A stretch of DNA of 8,134 nt from Leptospiraceae bacterium (GTDB lineage: Bacteria > Spirochaetota > Leptospiria > Leptospirales > Leptospiraceae): contig JACKPA010000033.1 in the NCBI GenBank assembly GCA_024233865.1, forward strand, positions 1-8,134. The letters run 5' to 3'. Both the position numbers and the translations under genes were made by a program. A model generated the notes under the pieces. The model did not search any database. It was given only the letters and a program-made list of their open reading frames with translations, and was not told where the DNA came from. Below, piece by piece: positions 1 through 6,128 of this stretch (the first letter of the stretch is position 1; each line of letters starts with the position of its first letter).

Positions 1-44
1 TCAATGTCCACCCAGGGCTAATTGTAAGAATGGGTCTTAAATTT
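1..44. repeat. 44-bp direct repeat, copy 1
   Basis: These 44 bases are identical to 3566-3609 in the same orientation. Identity ends abruptly at position 45, where copy 1 continues into amine oxidase sequence (ATACCC) and copy 2 continues GGATC. The left limit of copy 1 is the window edge, so the unit may be longer. The window starting exactly at a repeat could mean that a contig broke at a multicopy sequence. In the minus-strand amine oxidase frame the repeat reads NLRPILTISPGWTL, which does not look like a conserved part of that family. Confidence 0.9.
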
Positions 45-1060
45 ATACCCGCAGTAAAGACGTATTGTAAAAGTCTATCTGTTAGAATATGCCAGTTTTT
101 ATTGATCCAATCAATATTTTTAAATTGACTGATAATCTTTGTAATGCGACCATATTTTACTTGGAGGTTAGCTATTTTTTTTCCTTTCGAAAGATCGGGA
201 GACCAGTGAATTTGGTTCATAACACTTGCAGGTATCGTACAGATACAAATATCAGCTTTGTACTCTTTACCATTTTTAATTTTGACAGAAACAGCTTTCT
301 TGTCCTGAGAAATAGAAACAACAGGTTGGTTGATTTTTATTTTTGACTTTCCAATGGAAGAAACCAAGGCTTTGAGTAGAGAATCATTCCCTTTTATCAT
401 TTTATATGTTTTGGATTCTGGTTGATTAATATTTACTAAAAGTTGTATAAATTGGTTTGCGGAAATATGACGAAGACTCTCACCATAATATAGGCTATAC
501 CTTAACTCCAAAAGAAATAATTCTTTTTTCTCTACACCTTGGTAATTTAAATAATTAGCTGCACTCAGTTTATCCAAACCTTCTTTTTGTTCGACAGCCA
601 TTTTTGTATACATTTCACCTATTTTCATCAATATTTTTTGTGTTTTTTCATTCTCTTTTACTTCGTTAAAGGGAATGTATTTTCCGTTTAAAAACATACT
701 CGTTTGGATATTTAGTTCTGCCAATTCAATAGAAAAAGATTCACACAATTTTAAAATATTTTTTTGGTATCCGTAGACAAACTCTCCACCTAGTTCGCTT
801 CGAATGGAAGAAACTGTATCGTAATAAGTGAATATCCTTCCACCGATTCGATTCTTAGCTTCTAAAACCTTTACACTATAGCCGGAGTTTTGTAGCAAGT
901 AAGCAGCATAAAGTCCGGATAATCCAGCTCCAATAATGATTACCGATTTCTTGTGTGTTGTGTTTTCGCTAGTTTCAGGTTCCGAAGAAACCTTTCTAAA
1001 ATAGAATGTACTAAATAAGGCAGCAGAGTATTGGAGAAAACGCTTTCGATTGATTTCCAT
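1..1060 (-). CDS. FAD-dependent amine oxidase-like flavoprotein, 3' end cut by the window edge or a repeat
   Basis: Translating the minus strand from ATG at 1060 gives 353 codons without a stop, running off the left edge. Residues 1-33 look like an export signal with a Tat-like stretch (NRKRFLQ, a K replacing the second R). The Rossmann dinucleotide fold follows: VIIIGAGLSG (residues 40-49), an acidic ribose-binding E67 at the end of the second strand, and the flavin motif NRIGGR (70-75). GGEFVYG near residue 91 also suits the flavin-containing amine oxidase family, which oxidises amines or amino acids; the substrate here cannot be told. Family members usually have about 430-500 residues and end with a second FAD motif, which is not in this window. 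The last 44 nt are shared with the repeat at 3566-3609. If the repeat continued as in that copy, the frame would meet TAA just outside the window, leaving a protein of about 355 residues without its C-terminal FAD segment. The gene may therefore be broken. The start has only a weak ribosome site. Confidence 0.8.
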   Translation of the reverse strand, partial: MEINRKRFLQYSAALFSTFYFRKVSSEPETSENTTHKKSVIIIGAGLSGLYAAYLLQNSGYSVKVLEAKNRIGGRIFTYYDTVSSIRSELGGEFVYGYQKNILKLCESFSIELAELNIQTSMFLNGKYIPFNEVKENEKTQKILMKIGEMYTKMAVEQKEGLDKLSAANYLNYQGVEKKELFLLELRYSLYYGESLRHISANQFIQLLVNINQPESKTYKMIKGNDSLLKALVSSIGKSKIKINQPVVSISQDKKAVSVKIKNGKEYKADICICTIPASVMNQIHWSPDLSKGKKIANLQVKYGRITKIISQFKNIDWINKNWHILTDRLLQYVFTAGINLRPILTISPGWTL

Positions 1061-1301
1061 TGCTGTTTAGAATCTTCTTTCATATCATTTCTTATTGCAA
1101 GTTTTTTTTAATAAATATTTTTTTCTTCTTATAAAATGGAATAATTTTCCAAGAGATTATCAAAGGTAAAATAAGCCTAAGCATTTGGTTGTGCACCATT
1201 TTTAGCCTTTGAAATTTCAATTTTGTAGAAATATTTTTCTATAAATAAGTAAAAAATACAAAAAAATAAGCCAAAATTAATAAAATTACCCGAAACTCAC
1301 A
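1061..1301. other. Intergenic gap between the membrane protein and the amine oxidase
   Basis: This 241-nt stretch is very AT-rich and holds no convincing gene. It must contain the 3' end of the 433-residue membrane protein transcript and the leader of the amine oxidase, both on the minus strand. Two small inverted repeats are visible: the perfect 12-bp palindrome TTGAAATTTCAA (1209-1220) and a 6-bp-stem hairpin TAGAAA-TATT-TTTCTA (1226-1241). Neither is GC-rich or followed by a clear T-run on the minus strand, so neither is called a terminator. No well-spaced -35/-10 pair was recognised. Confidence 0.4.
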
Positions 1302-2603
1302 TCATTTTGGATTTTCTATTTGGAGTTCCTTACTGATTTTTTGATAAAAAGATAGGTTCAAATTCTTAGCCCTTTCAAAGCCTTCTTTTGTAAGGAAATA
1401 TTCAAAATCCTTGCATTTGGAAAAGTCATTTGCTTGATAGTAATTTTTTACACATTCTTTAAGAAGTCTTTTTTGATAAAAATTTCCAAGATAAGCTATA
1501 TCAAATCGGAAATGTTTTCGAAATGGATAGAATAGTCCAACTAACGTCAAAATGAAAATCCCAAAATAAACTCTTTTTTGTCCGGATTGAACTAGTTTGA
1601 ACAACAGAATATAGGCTACGCAAAGAAAAAATAGTGTAATTTCAGCATATCGAGTTGTTTTCAAAACACTCTCTATTTTAGCTCTACCCGCTGAAATCAA
1701 GGAAATTGCACCTAAAAGACCCATAAAAAAAAAGAACACAACCATCAAAAGCTCTCGCTCTTTTGAGGTTTTAAATTTTTGAAAAGAAAAGTAAAATAAA
1801 GCTAGAGTAAAACATAAATACACCAATCCGATAAGAAATTCCTTTTGTAAAAATCCGAATCCAAGGGAAAACAAATTCAAAAAATAATTCCAAAAAGCCG
1901 GTTCAAAAGGCATAGTTAGAACTGTATTTTCGGTTGGATGAGAACTCCATATCAAAATAAACCACAAAACAGAAAGAAGGGATACAACAGTGAAGAGAAT
2001 GAAATAGTGCATCTTTTTTCTTACTTGATATAAATATAGGCTTAAACCTGCATAAGCAAGAGAAAATGCAATACCGATTCCATAGGAAAAGAGTGAAAGG
2101 GTTATCCATATTACGCTAAACCAAGAATACTTAGGAGGTAACAATAAAAATAACAGTGCCAAAAGAAAAAAGAAAATTACAAAGTGCCAATGAGCACAAA
2201 TTGCCCATGAATGGTTTTCCCACAATAGAATACAGGAAAACAAAATAAACAAAAATCCACTAGGAATGATATAATATTTTTCTATTAGAAAGCAGAAAAA
2301 CAAAACGATAGAAATAAAAAATAAAAAATTAAATAAGAGATTGGTGTATATATCCCAATGATTGAATAGATAAAAAAACCAAAAAAGTAATTTTGTAGTT
2401 AAGATAAAATTTTCATTGTGAAGAGTAAACAACCATTTTAGATCAAAAGTTGAACTCAACCCACCTTTATCAAACATTGTCCACTCATCATAGAAAGGCA
2501 TATCCATTATATTGGGTTGCAATACAAGAAAATGCTTCCAAAACAAATAAAATCCAATTAAATACAAAAAAATATTTAGTAATTTTATAAGTTTGGAATT
2601 CAC
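1302..2603 (-). CDS. Polytopic membrane protein, putative GT-C-type glycosyltransferase-like
   Basis: The 433-residue product starts at GTG 2603, chosen because GGGAGGT lies 4 nt upstream, and ends at TGA 1302-1304. It is strongly hydrophobic, with roughly ten predicted membrane helices between residues 8 and about 360, and a soluble basic C-terminal tail of about 70 residues. The first extracytoplasmic loop holds PFYDEW (D39, E40) followed by LHNENF (H62-E64). An acidic pair in the first loop after helix 1 is typical of GT-C glycosyltransferases that use polyprenyl-phosphate sugars, and a YDEW...HNE arrangement recurs in uncharacterised membrane proteins I associate with surface glycan loci. 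The gene lies 14 nt downstream of the RfaE2 gene, which suits co-transcription and an envelope glycan role. No donor or acceptor can be named. It could equally be a polymerase- or flippase-like protein; the function is inference. Confidence 0.6.
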   Translation of the reverse strand: MNSKLIKLLNIFLYLIGFYLFWKHFLVLQPNIMDMPFYDEWTMFDKGGLSSTFDLKWLFTLHNENFILTTKLLFWFFYLFNHWDIYTNLLFNFLFFISIVLFFCFLIEKYYIIPSGFLFILFSCILLWENHSWAICAHWHFVIFFFLLALLFLLLPPKYSWFSVIWITLSLFSYGIGIAFSLAYAGLSLYLYQVRKKMHYFILFTVVSLLSVLWFILIWSSHPTENTVLTMPFEPAFWNYFLNLFSLGFGFLQKEFLIGLVYLCFTLALFYFSFQKFKTSKERELLMVVFFFFMGLLGAISLISAGRAKIESVLKTTRYAEITLFFLCVAYILLFKLVQSGQKRVYFGIFILTLVGLFYPFRKHFRFDIAYLGNFYQKRLLKECVKNYYQANDFSKCKDFEYFLTKEGFERAKNLNLSFYQKISKELQIENPK

Positions 2604-2607
2604 TCAG

Positions 2608-2614
2608 ACCTCCC
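2608..2614 (-). promoter_or_regulatory. Strong Shine-Dalgarno site for the 433-residue membrane protein
   Basis: The minus strand reads GGGAGGT then CTGA before GTG at 2603. This near-perfect anti-16S match decides the GTG start. No ATG in frame lies between it and the hydrophobic first helix. The site sits within the 14-nt gap after the rfaE2 stop, so translation here is initiated independently. Confidence 0.8.
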
Positions 2615-2617
2615 TTT

Positions 2618-3097
2618 CTACAAAGACTTAATCTTTTCAATGATATTGGTGCTTGACTTTCCCTTAATGTACGGAATAATTTTTACCGTTCCACCGTTAT
2701 TGGTCACTGTTTTGTATTCAGGTAATTTTTCTACTTCATAGTCCCCACCTTTTACGTGTATGTTCGGTTTGATGAGAGATAAAAGTCGAATTGGTGTATC
2801 CTCACTAAATATTGTTACGGCATCTACAAAATCCAAAGAAGCAACTAAAATAGCTCTTTCCATTTCTCCCATTATCGGTCTTTTCTCACCTTTCAGTTTT
2901 TGAACAGAAGAATCCGAATTCATTCCAATCCAAAGGAAGTTTCCCATTGTTCTTGCTTCACAAAGATATGATATATGGCCTAAATGAAGTATGTCAAAAC
3001 ATCCATTCGTAAATACAATAGGCTTAACATTTAGAGATTGAGCATATCGTTCTACTTTCTCAATTGATATTATTTTTTCTTTAATTCGCTCTAACAT
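2618..3097 (-). CDS. rfaE2: D-glycero-beta-D-manno-heptose 1-phosphate adenylyltransferase (RfaE2/HldE C-domain type)
   Basis: The 159-residue product is a complete stand-alone cytidylyltransferase-fold enzyme, the usual length for RfaE2. It transfers AMP from ATP to heptose 1-phosphate, giving the ADP-heptose used for the lipopolysaccharide core; it acts in the cytoplasm. Visible motifs are VFTNGCFDILHLGH (residues 28-41, with the nucleotide-binding HLGH at 38-41), MNSD (59-62), LKGEKRP (68-74), EDTP (99-102), VKGGDY (115-120) and the closing SST signature with TNII (148-153). All key residues of the family appear intact. The ATG at 3097 is 3 nt after the stop of the upstream kinase remnant, so translational coupling is likely; only a weak TTGAG precedes it. 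Because the partner kinase is truncated, this gene may have lost its native promoter or been separated from a functional kinase that lies elsewhere. Confidence 0.93.
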   Translation of the reverse strand: MLERIKEKIISIEKVERYAQSLNVKPIVFTNGCFDILHLGHISYLCEARTMGNFLWIGMNSDSSVQKLKGEKRPIMGEMERAILVASLDFVDAVTIFSEDTPIRLLSLIKPNIHVKGGDYEVEKLPEYKTVTNNGGTVKIIPYIKGKSSTNIIEKIKSL

Positions 3098-3100
3098 TGT

Positions 3101-3541
3101 TTAACTCAATAAATCCATTTCCAATAAAGCTTCATAGATTTCTTCAACAGTTACAATAGAAGAACCCAGTTTTTGCACAACAACTCCTGCTCCTGCATTT
3201 GCTACAATTGCAGCCTCATACTCAGTTAATCCAGCAACTTTGAAAGCAGTATAGATAGAAATTACGGTATCCCCTGCTCCGGTTACGTCAAAGACTTCTC
3301 TTGCTATTGTGGGAATATGGTATATTTTATCAATCTCTTTTATATAGATTGTAATACCTTTTTCACCTCTAGTGATCATCATGGATTCGGTAGAAAGTCT
3401 ATAACTTATCTCTTTGCAGGCGATCTCAACCTCTTCGTCCGTATACAATTTTTGATATAGGAAAGTGCGTTTCTCCGGTATAAAGCCAATCCCCAAAATC
3501 CTTCGACCCTGCTCAGGGCAAGTCCCTGCCATGGCTACCAA
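3101..3541 (-). pseudogene. rfaE1: Truncated heptose 7-phosphate kinase (RfaE1/HldE N-domain type), C-terminal remnant
   Basis: The open frame, from TTG 3541 or ATG 3532, encodes at most 146 residues. From about residue 20 it matches the C-terminal third of the PfkB/ribokinase-fold heptose kinase: MMITRGEKGI (54-63), the hallmark DVTGAGDT (85-92, with catalytic base D91) and NAGAGVVVQKLGSS (115-128). Intact kinases of this type have about 310-330 residues, so roughly the first 190, which hold the sugar-binding lid and substrate pocket, are missing. The first 14 or so residues (including CPEQGRR) come from GC-richer palindromic sequence joined to a 44-bp repeat. The same frame meets TGA a few codons upstream of 3541. 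The kinase should therefore be inactive even though its catalytic Asp remains. It is followed after 3 nt by the intact adenylyltransferase, the usual partner in ADP-heptose synthesis. Confidence 0.85.
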
Positions 3542-3609
3542 AGACTTCCCATAAGATCACTTATGTCAATGTCCACCCAGGGCTAATTGTAAGAATGGGT
3601 CTTAAATTT
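3501..3609. repeat. Putative short interspersed repeat unit joining the broken kinase gene
   Basis: Between the last recognisable kinase sequence (about 3500) and the right limit of the 44-bp repeat (3609) lies about 109 nt that resembles neither neighbour. Its left part is noticeably GC-richer and carries three alternating complementary pentamers: CCCTG 3507-3511, CAGGG 3514-3518 and CCCTG 3524-3528. The CTTCGACCCTGCTCAGG core resembles the CTTCGAC...CTCAGG palindromic repeats scattered through many bacterial genomes (from memory, not searched). Only 3566-3609 is shown to be repeated inside this window. Extending the unit to 3501 is inference from composition and from the breakpoint in the kinase gene. 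Confidence 0.5.
3566..3609. repeat. 44-bp direct repeat, copy 2
   Basis: Identical over 44 bases to positions 1-44 in the same orientation. It lies just outside the truncated kinase reading frame, on that gene's 5' side. Identity stops exactly after AAATTT at 3609, where this copy continues with G and copy 1 with A. The sharp boundary is what an element end or a recombination junction would leave. Confidence 0.9.
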
Positions 3610-3823
3610 GGATCTTAAAAAATGTGTTACGGGAGCATCCGAATTGGATTTACCCGTTTCATCTTTGAAAAGGTTTTTTTATACTAACGCAAAGAGAGTT
3701 TTTAATATTTAAAGTATTGTGTTTATTTAATTTTTCAAATCGCCAAATATATTATTCGTAGATAAAATATTTATTTGATTGTTAAATAATAGAAGGTTTT
3801 AAGATTGGATTTTTGGTAATGAA
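3610..3823. other. Intergenic region upstream of the TetR gene
   Basis: This 214-nt AT-rich stretch separates the minus-strand kinase remnant and repeat from the plus-strand regulator. It should hold the promoter of the regulator. A weak inverted repeat, TTATTT-N7-AAATAA (3771-3789), is a possible but unconvincing operator. The TATAG-N4-CTATA boxes found in front of the glycosyltransferase do not occur here. An AGAAGG at 3791-3796 is too far from the ATG at 3824 to serve as its ribosome site. A 30-codon minus-strand open stretch (about 3581-3673) has no recognisable product and is probably chance or a decayed fragment. Confidence 0.4.
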
Positions 3824-4420
3824 ATGATTTTAGAGCCTTCAGAACTTGATACAAAAGAAAGAATTTTAAAAGTTGCTACATCACTATTCAAGCAACATGG
3901 TTTTTCTAAAGTAACCGTTGATGATATTATATCTAATCTAAAAATTAGTAAAAAAACTGTCTATAAGTATTTTCAAAGTAAAAAACAAATCCTTAGTGCT
4001 ATAATCAAAAGAGAACATTCGATTTTAAACGCAGAAACCCAAAAAATTTTGGACAATCCAAATACAAGTCTAAGAGAAAAGCTAAGGTGTCTTGTTGACA
4101 TTCACCAAGGTAAACAATTGTCAGAAGTCCAATTCTTATTAGATTTAAAAAATAAGTTCCCTGATATATACAACGAACTTGAAGATTTTAGAAGAAAACA
4201 AATTCCAAAAAATATTCAAAAAATTATAGAGATCGGAATTCAAGAAAACGAAATCAAGCCTAATATCAATAAAGAATTAATAGGGCTTATTTGTGTAGGG
4301 GCTGCCGAAGCTATTTTTAAACCTGAAATTTTGATAAATCTCCCCTTTAGCTTATCCGAAGCAATTGACGAGCTAGTAAACACAATTTTTTTGGAATTTT
4401 CATCAGAAAAGAATAAATAA
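3824..4420 (+). CDS. TetR/AcrR-family transcriptional regulator
   Basis: The 198-residue product has the standard TetR length and layout. An N-terminal helix-turn-helix domain spans about residues 10-57: TKERILKVATSLFKQHGF, then VTVDDIISNLKISKKTVYKYFQSK, with the recognition helix in ISKKTVYKYF (41-50). The remaining 140 residues form a helical ligand-binding and dimerisation domain too divergent to name a ligand. Such proteins usually repress a nearby operon until a small molecule binds. Here the immediate downstream neighbour in the same direction is an envelope glycosyltransferase-RND operon, and a two-site palindromic operator lies between them, so this protein is its likely repressor (inference). 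ATG 3824 is the only ATG between the in-frame TAA at 3800-3802 and the HTH; its ribosome site is poor. Operator boxes matching the downstream pair are absent in front of the gene, so autoregulation is not evident. Confidence 0.9.
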   Translation: MILEPSELDTKERILKVATSLFKQHGFSKVTVDDIISNLKISKKTVYKYFQSKKQILSAIIKREHSILNAETQKILDNPNTSLREKLRCLVDIHQGKQLSEVQFLLDLKNKFPDIYNELEDFRRKQIPKNIQKIIEIGIQENEIKPNINKELIGLICVGAAEAIFKPEILINLPFSLSEAIDELVNTIFLEFSSEKNK

Positions 4421-4434
4421 ATCAAATTTTACTG

Positions 4435-4462
4435 TTGACTTTTATATAGCCATGTATATATA
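4435..4462 (+). promoter_or_regulatory. Sigma70-like promoter of the glycosyltransferase-RND operon
   Basis: TTGACT (4435-4440) and TATATA (4457-4462) are separated by 16 bp, which makes a good housekeeping-type promoter. Transcription would start at about 4469, some 25 nt ahead of the ATG at 4494. The -10 box overlaps the left palindrome arm (4458-4472), so a bound repressor would occlude RNA polymerase. Alternative -10 registers exist in the TATATATA run; the -35 is the clearer element. Confidence 0.7.
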
Positions 4463-4495
4463 GGAAACTATATTATTATCTATAGTTTCCTATAT
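4458..4495. promoter_or_regulatory. Double palindromic operator, likely bound by the upstream TetR protein
   Basis: ATATAGGAAACTATA (4458-4472) and TATAGTTTCCTATAT (4481-4495) are perfect reverse complements of 15 bp, separated by 8 bp. Each arm is itself a palindrome with 5-bp half-sites: TATAG-GAAA-CTATA (4459-4472) and TATAG-TTTC-CTATA (4481-4494). The two centres are 22 bp apart, about two helical turns, so two dimers could sit on the same face of the DNA. The structure covers the -10 box, the probable transcription start and the first two bases of the next start codon. Position directly after the tetR gene suggests the ligand is that TetR protein (inference). It lacks the GC-rich stem and T-run of a terminator. 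Confidence 0.75.
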
Positions 4496-6128
4496 GAAAA
4501 AATTTTTCATTTTTTTTATACTTTTACTCTGTTCTTTTATTGTTTTGTTTCCAGGGATTAATGGTAGTGCAGTTCTTGGGCAAGGCGATGAATCTATGCA
4601 CATAAGCACAGTTAGGGAAAGTGTGCTTAATAATCAAATTTTAATACCTTATCTTAATGGTGCTCCCAATTATTTTAAGCCTCCTTTGCTTTTCTGGATG
4701 GCTATTGGTACGGAAAAATTACTCGGTCAACACCTTTGGGTTGACAGATTACCTGCTGTAATAATGGGTTCACTTTCTGTTGGAGTTTTGTTTCTATTAT
4801 TGCAAGCAGCAAAAACCAATATAGTAAATTCAATTATTACTTCATTTGTGTATCTTTTTAGCATGTCGACCTTTAAATTTAGTCGATTGTTGATGATGGA
4901 GCAAGGATTGACTCTTGCATTTTTGCTTGTATCCTATTACTTTATACTTTACTTAAGATTAAGGAAATACTATTGGGTCTTGTTTGCCGGTGTATTCGCT
5001 GGAATTGGTAGCCTTTTTAAGGGACCATTTTTTCTCGCTTATACAGGTCTTCTGCTTTTAGTTTGGACAAATTCAATTCTTCTTAGATTTAAATACAAAC
5101 CCTTTCTATGGAAAGGAAAATCTTATTTAAAAGAAGTCTCTGCGAGTTTTACAGTTTTCCATATAGGAGCAGTCATTCCTATTTTTTTTTGGTTAGGTGC
5201 ATATTATATTTATCAAGGAAAAGATATTTTAAAATACTTTTTTGTGATTGAGAATATTGGAAAATTCTATTTTGAAAACCAGAGTGAATTAGGAATATTT
5301 TGGGGGTGGTTCATGTATACCATTCCTTGGACTATATTGATAATTTATTTACTCTATTATTCTTATAAACAGCCTGTATTTGTATTTAGACACAGGATAG
5401 GTAAATACTTACTATTTACTACTATACTGATAACCATTTTACACCTTTTACCAAATAGAAAAGACGCATACTATACAGTCCCTTCCATACCAATTTTATT
5501 GGCTGGTATAACGCTTTTACTTCCTAACAAATTATCGCAGGATTTTCTTTCTCCATTAAGAACAAACATACTATTCAACACTATTTTATTGATTCTGCTT
5601 CTAATTCCTATTATAATCTTTAGTGGTTATAGTCTCACTTTCTTTCTTACTTTATTTGCAATTCTGCTCTCCGTTATAATTATTGTCTATTACAGAAGGT
5701 ACTCAACAGATATAAGAATCGCTATATTAATAGCTCTTGTTTATGGAATATCTTTTGTTGATTTCTTTCAATTTGTAATTTTACCAAGTTTGAATTATCC
5801 TATCGTTCCAGAACGAATCAAACAACAGATTCAATCAGATGTTTGTATTGTAAGTGAGGAACCATGGGATGCGTATTCTTTTGTAGCTTATCTTCCAAAT
5901 AAGCAAATTTCTCACACATTTCCTGGACTTAAGAATGGTTGCTTACGTAAAAATCAAGGTCGAATTTTTTTTCGTATTAACCCAGACTTTAATCCTAATT
6001 CAGAAAAATCTCTTATTAAATGGAAAGTTTGGAAAAGGAATTTGAATTTTTATGAAATTTTAAAGAATCCAGCACAAACGGAACTATACTTTGATACTGT
6101 TTATTATCAAAATACATGGAGCGAGTAG
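4494..6128 (+). CDS. ArnT/PMT-like GT-C glycosyltransferase (lipid-linked sugar transferase)
   Basis: The 544-residue product has the layout of the glycosyltransferase family 39/83 (PMT/ArnT) enzymes. An N-terminal helix (residues 4-20) is followed by the first periplasmic loop with the acidic pair GDES (D32, E33), then YFKPPLLFW (60-68), the lysine-proline motif in front of helix 2 that is a hallmark of ArnT-like proteins. About ten to twelve membrane helices run to about residue 425, with NRKDAYYTVPSIPILL near 325-340 matching the usual conserved loop before a late helix. A periplasmic C-terminal domain of about 110 residues contains two cysteines. Such enzymes move a sugar from undecaprenyl phosphate to lipid A or another envelope acceptor, outside the cytoplasmic membrane; the sugar here is unknown. 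The start codon overlaps the right operator arm and has no Shine-Dalgarno sequence. The next gene begins immediately after the stop, which indicates an operon with the Cys-rich protein and the RND pump. Confidence 0.8.
   Translation: MKKFFIFFILLLCSFIVLFPGINGSAVLGQGDESMHISTVRESVLNNQILIPYLNGAPNYFKPPLLFWMAIGTEKLLGQHLWVDRLPAVIMGSLSVGVLFLLLQAAKTNIVNSIITSFVYLFSMSTFKFSRLLMMEQGLTLAFLLVSYYFILYLRLRKYYWVLFAGVFAGIGSLFKGPFFLAYTGLLLLVWTNSILLRFKYKPFLWKGKSYLKEVSASFTVFHIGAVIPIFFWLGAYYIYQGKDILKYFFVIENIGKFYFENQSELGIFWGWFMYTIPWTILIIYLLYYSYKQPVFVFRHRIGKYLLFTTILITILHLLPNRKDAYYTVPSIPILLAGITLLLPNKLSQDFLSPLRTNILFNTILLILLLIPIIIFSGYSLTFFLTLFAILLSVIIIVYYRRYSTDIRIAILIALVYGISFVDFFQFVILPSLNYPIVPERIKQQIQSDVCIVSEEPWDAYSFVAYLPNKQISHTFPGLKNGCLRKNQGRIFFRINPDFNPNSEKSLIKWKVWKRNLNFYEILKNPAQTELYFDTVYYQNTWSE

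Noticed and set aside
89..346. Plus-strand 85-codon open frame
   Set aside because: It lies antisense to the well-supported amine oxidase frame, has no recognisable domain and no ribosome site, and is a shadow of that gene.
940..1083. Minus-strand 47-codon frame beginning at an ATG upstream of the amine oxidase start
   Set aside because: It overlaps the amine oxidase N-terminus in another frame, shows no domain and ends at TAA inside the Rossmann-fold coding region.
1209..1241. Two short hairpins as a terminator for the 433-residue gene
   Set aside because: The stems are 6 bp and AT-only or nearly so, and no U-tract follows on the minus strand; chance palindromes are common at this composition.
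1725..1733. A9 run in the membrane protein gene, and a T9 run at 5182-5190 in the glycosyltransferase gene, as phase-variation tracts
   Set aside because: About one such run is expected by chance in 8 kb of DNA this AT-rich, and both are in frame within Phe-rich membrane helices; there is no sign of switching.
1903..2109. Minus-strand 68-codon frame within the membrane protein gene
   Set aside because: It overlaps the longer, hydrophobic and properly initiated 433-residue frame and has no features of its own.
1..3609. Composite transposon bounded by the 44-bp repeats
   Set aside because: No transposase or integrase lies between the copies and the intervening genes look chromosomal; a dispersed repeat or recombination junction is simpler.
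3581..3673. Minus-strand 30-codon open stretch reading into the repeat
   Set aside because: It begins after a stop, has no start codon or recognisable family, and does not match the missing N-terminal part of the heptose kinase.
4458..4495. Reading the inverted repeat as an intrinsic terminator of tetR
   Set aside because: The stem is AT-rich, no T-run follows it, it overlaps a promoter -10 box, and the next gene begins inside it.
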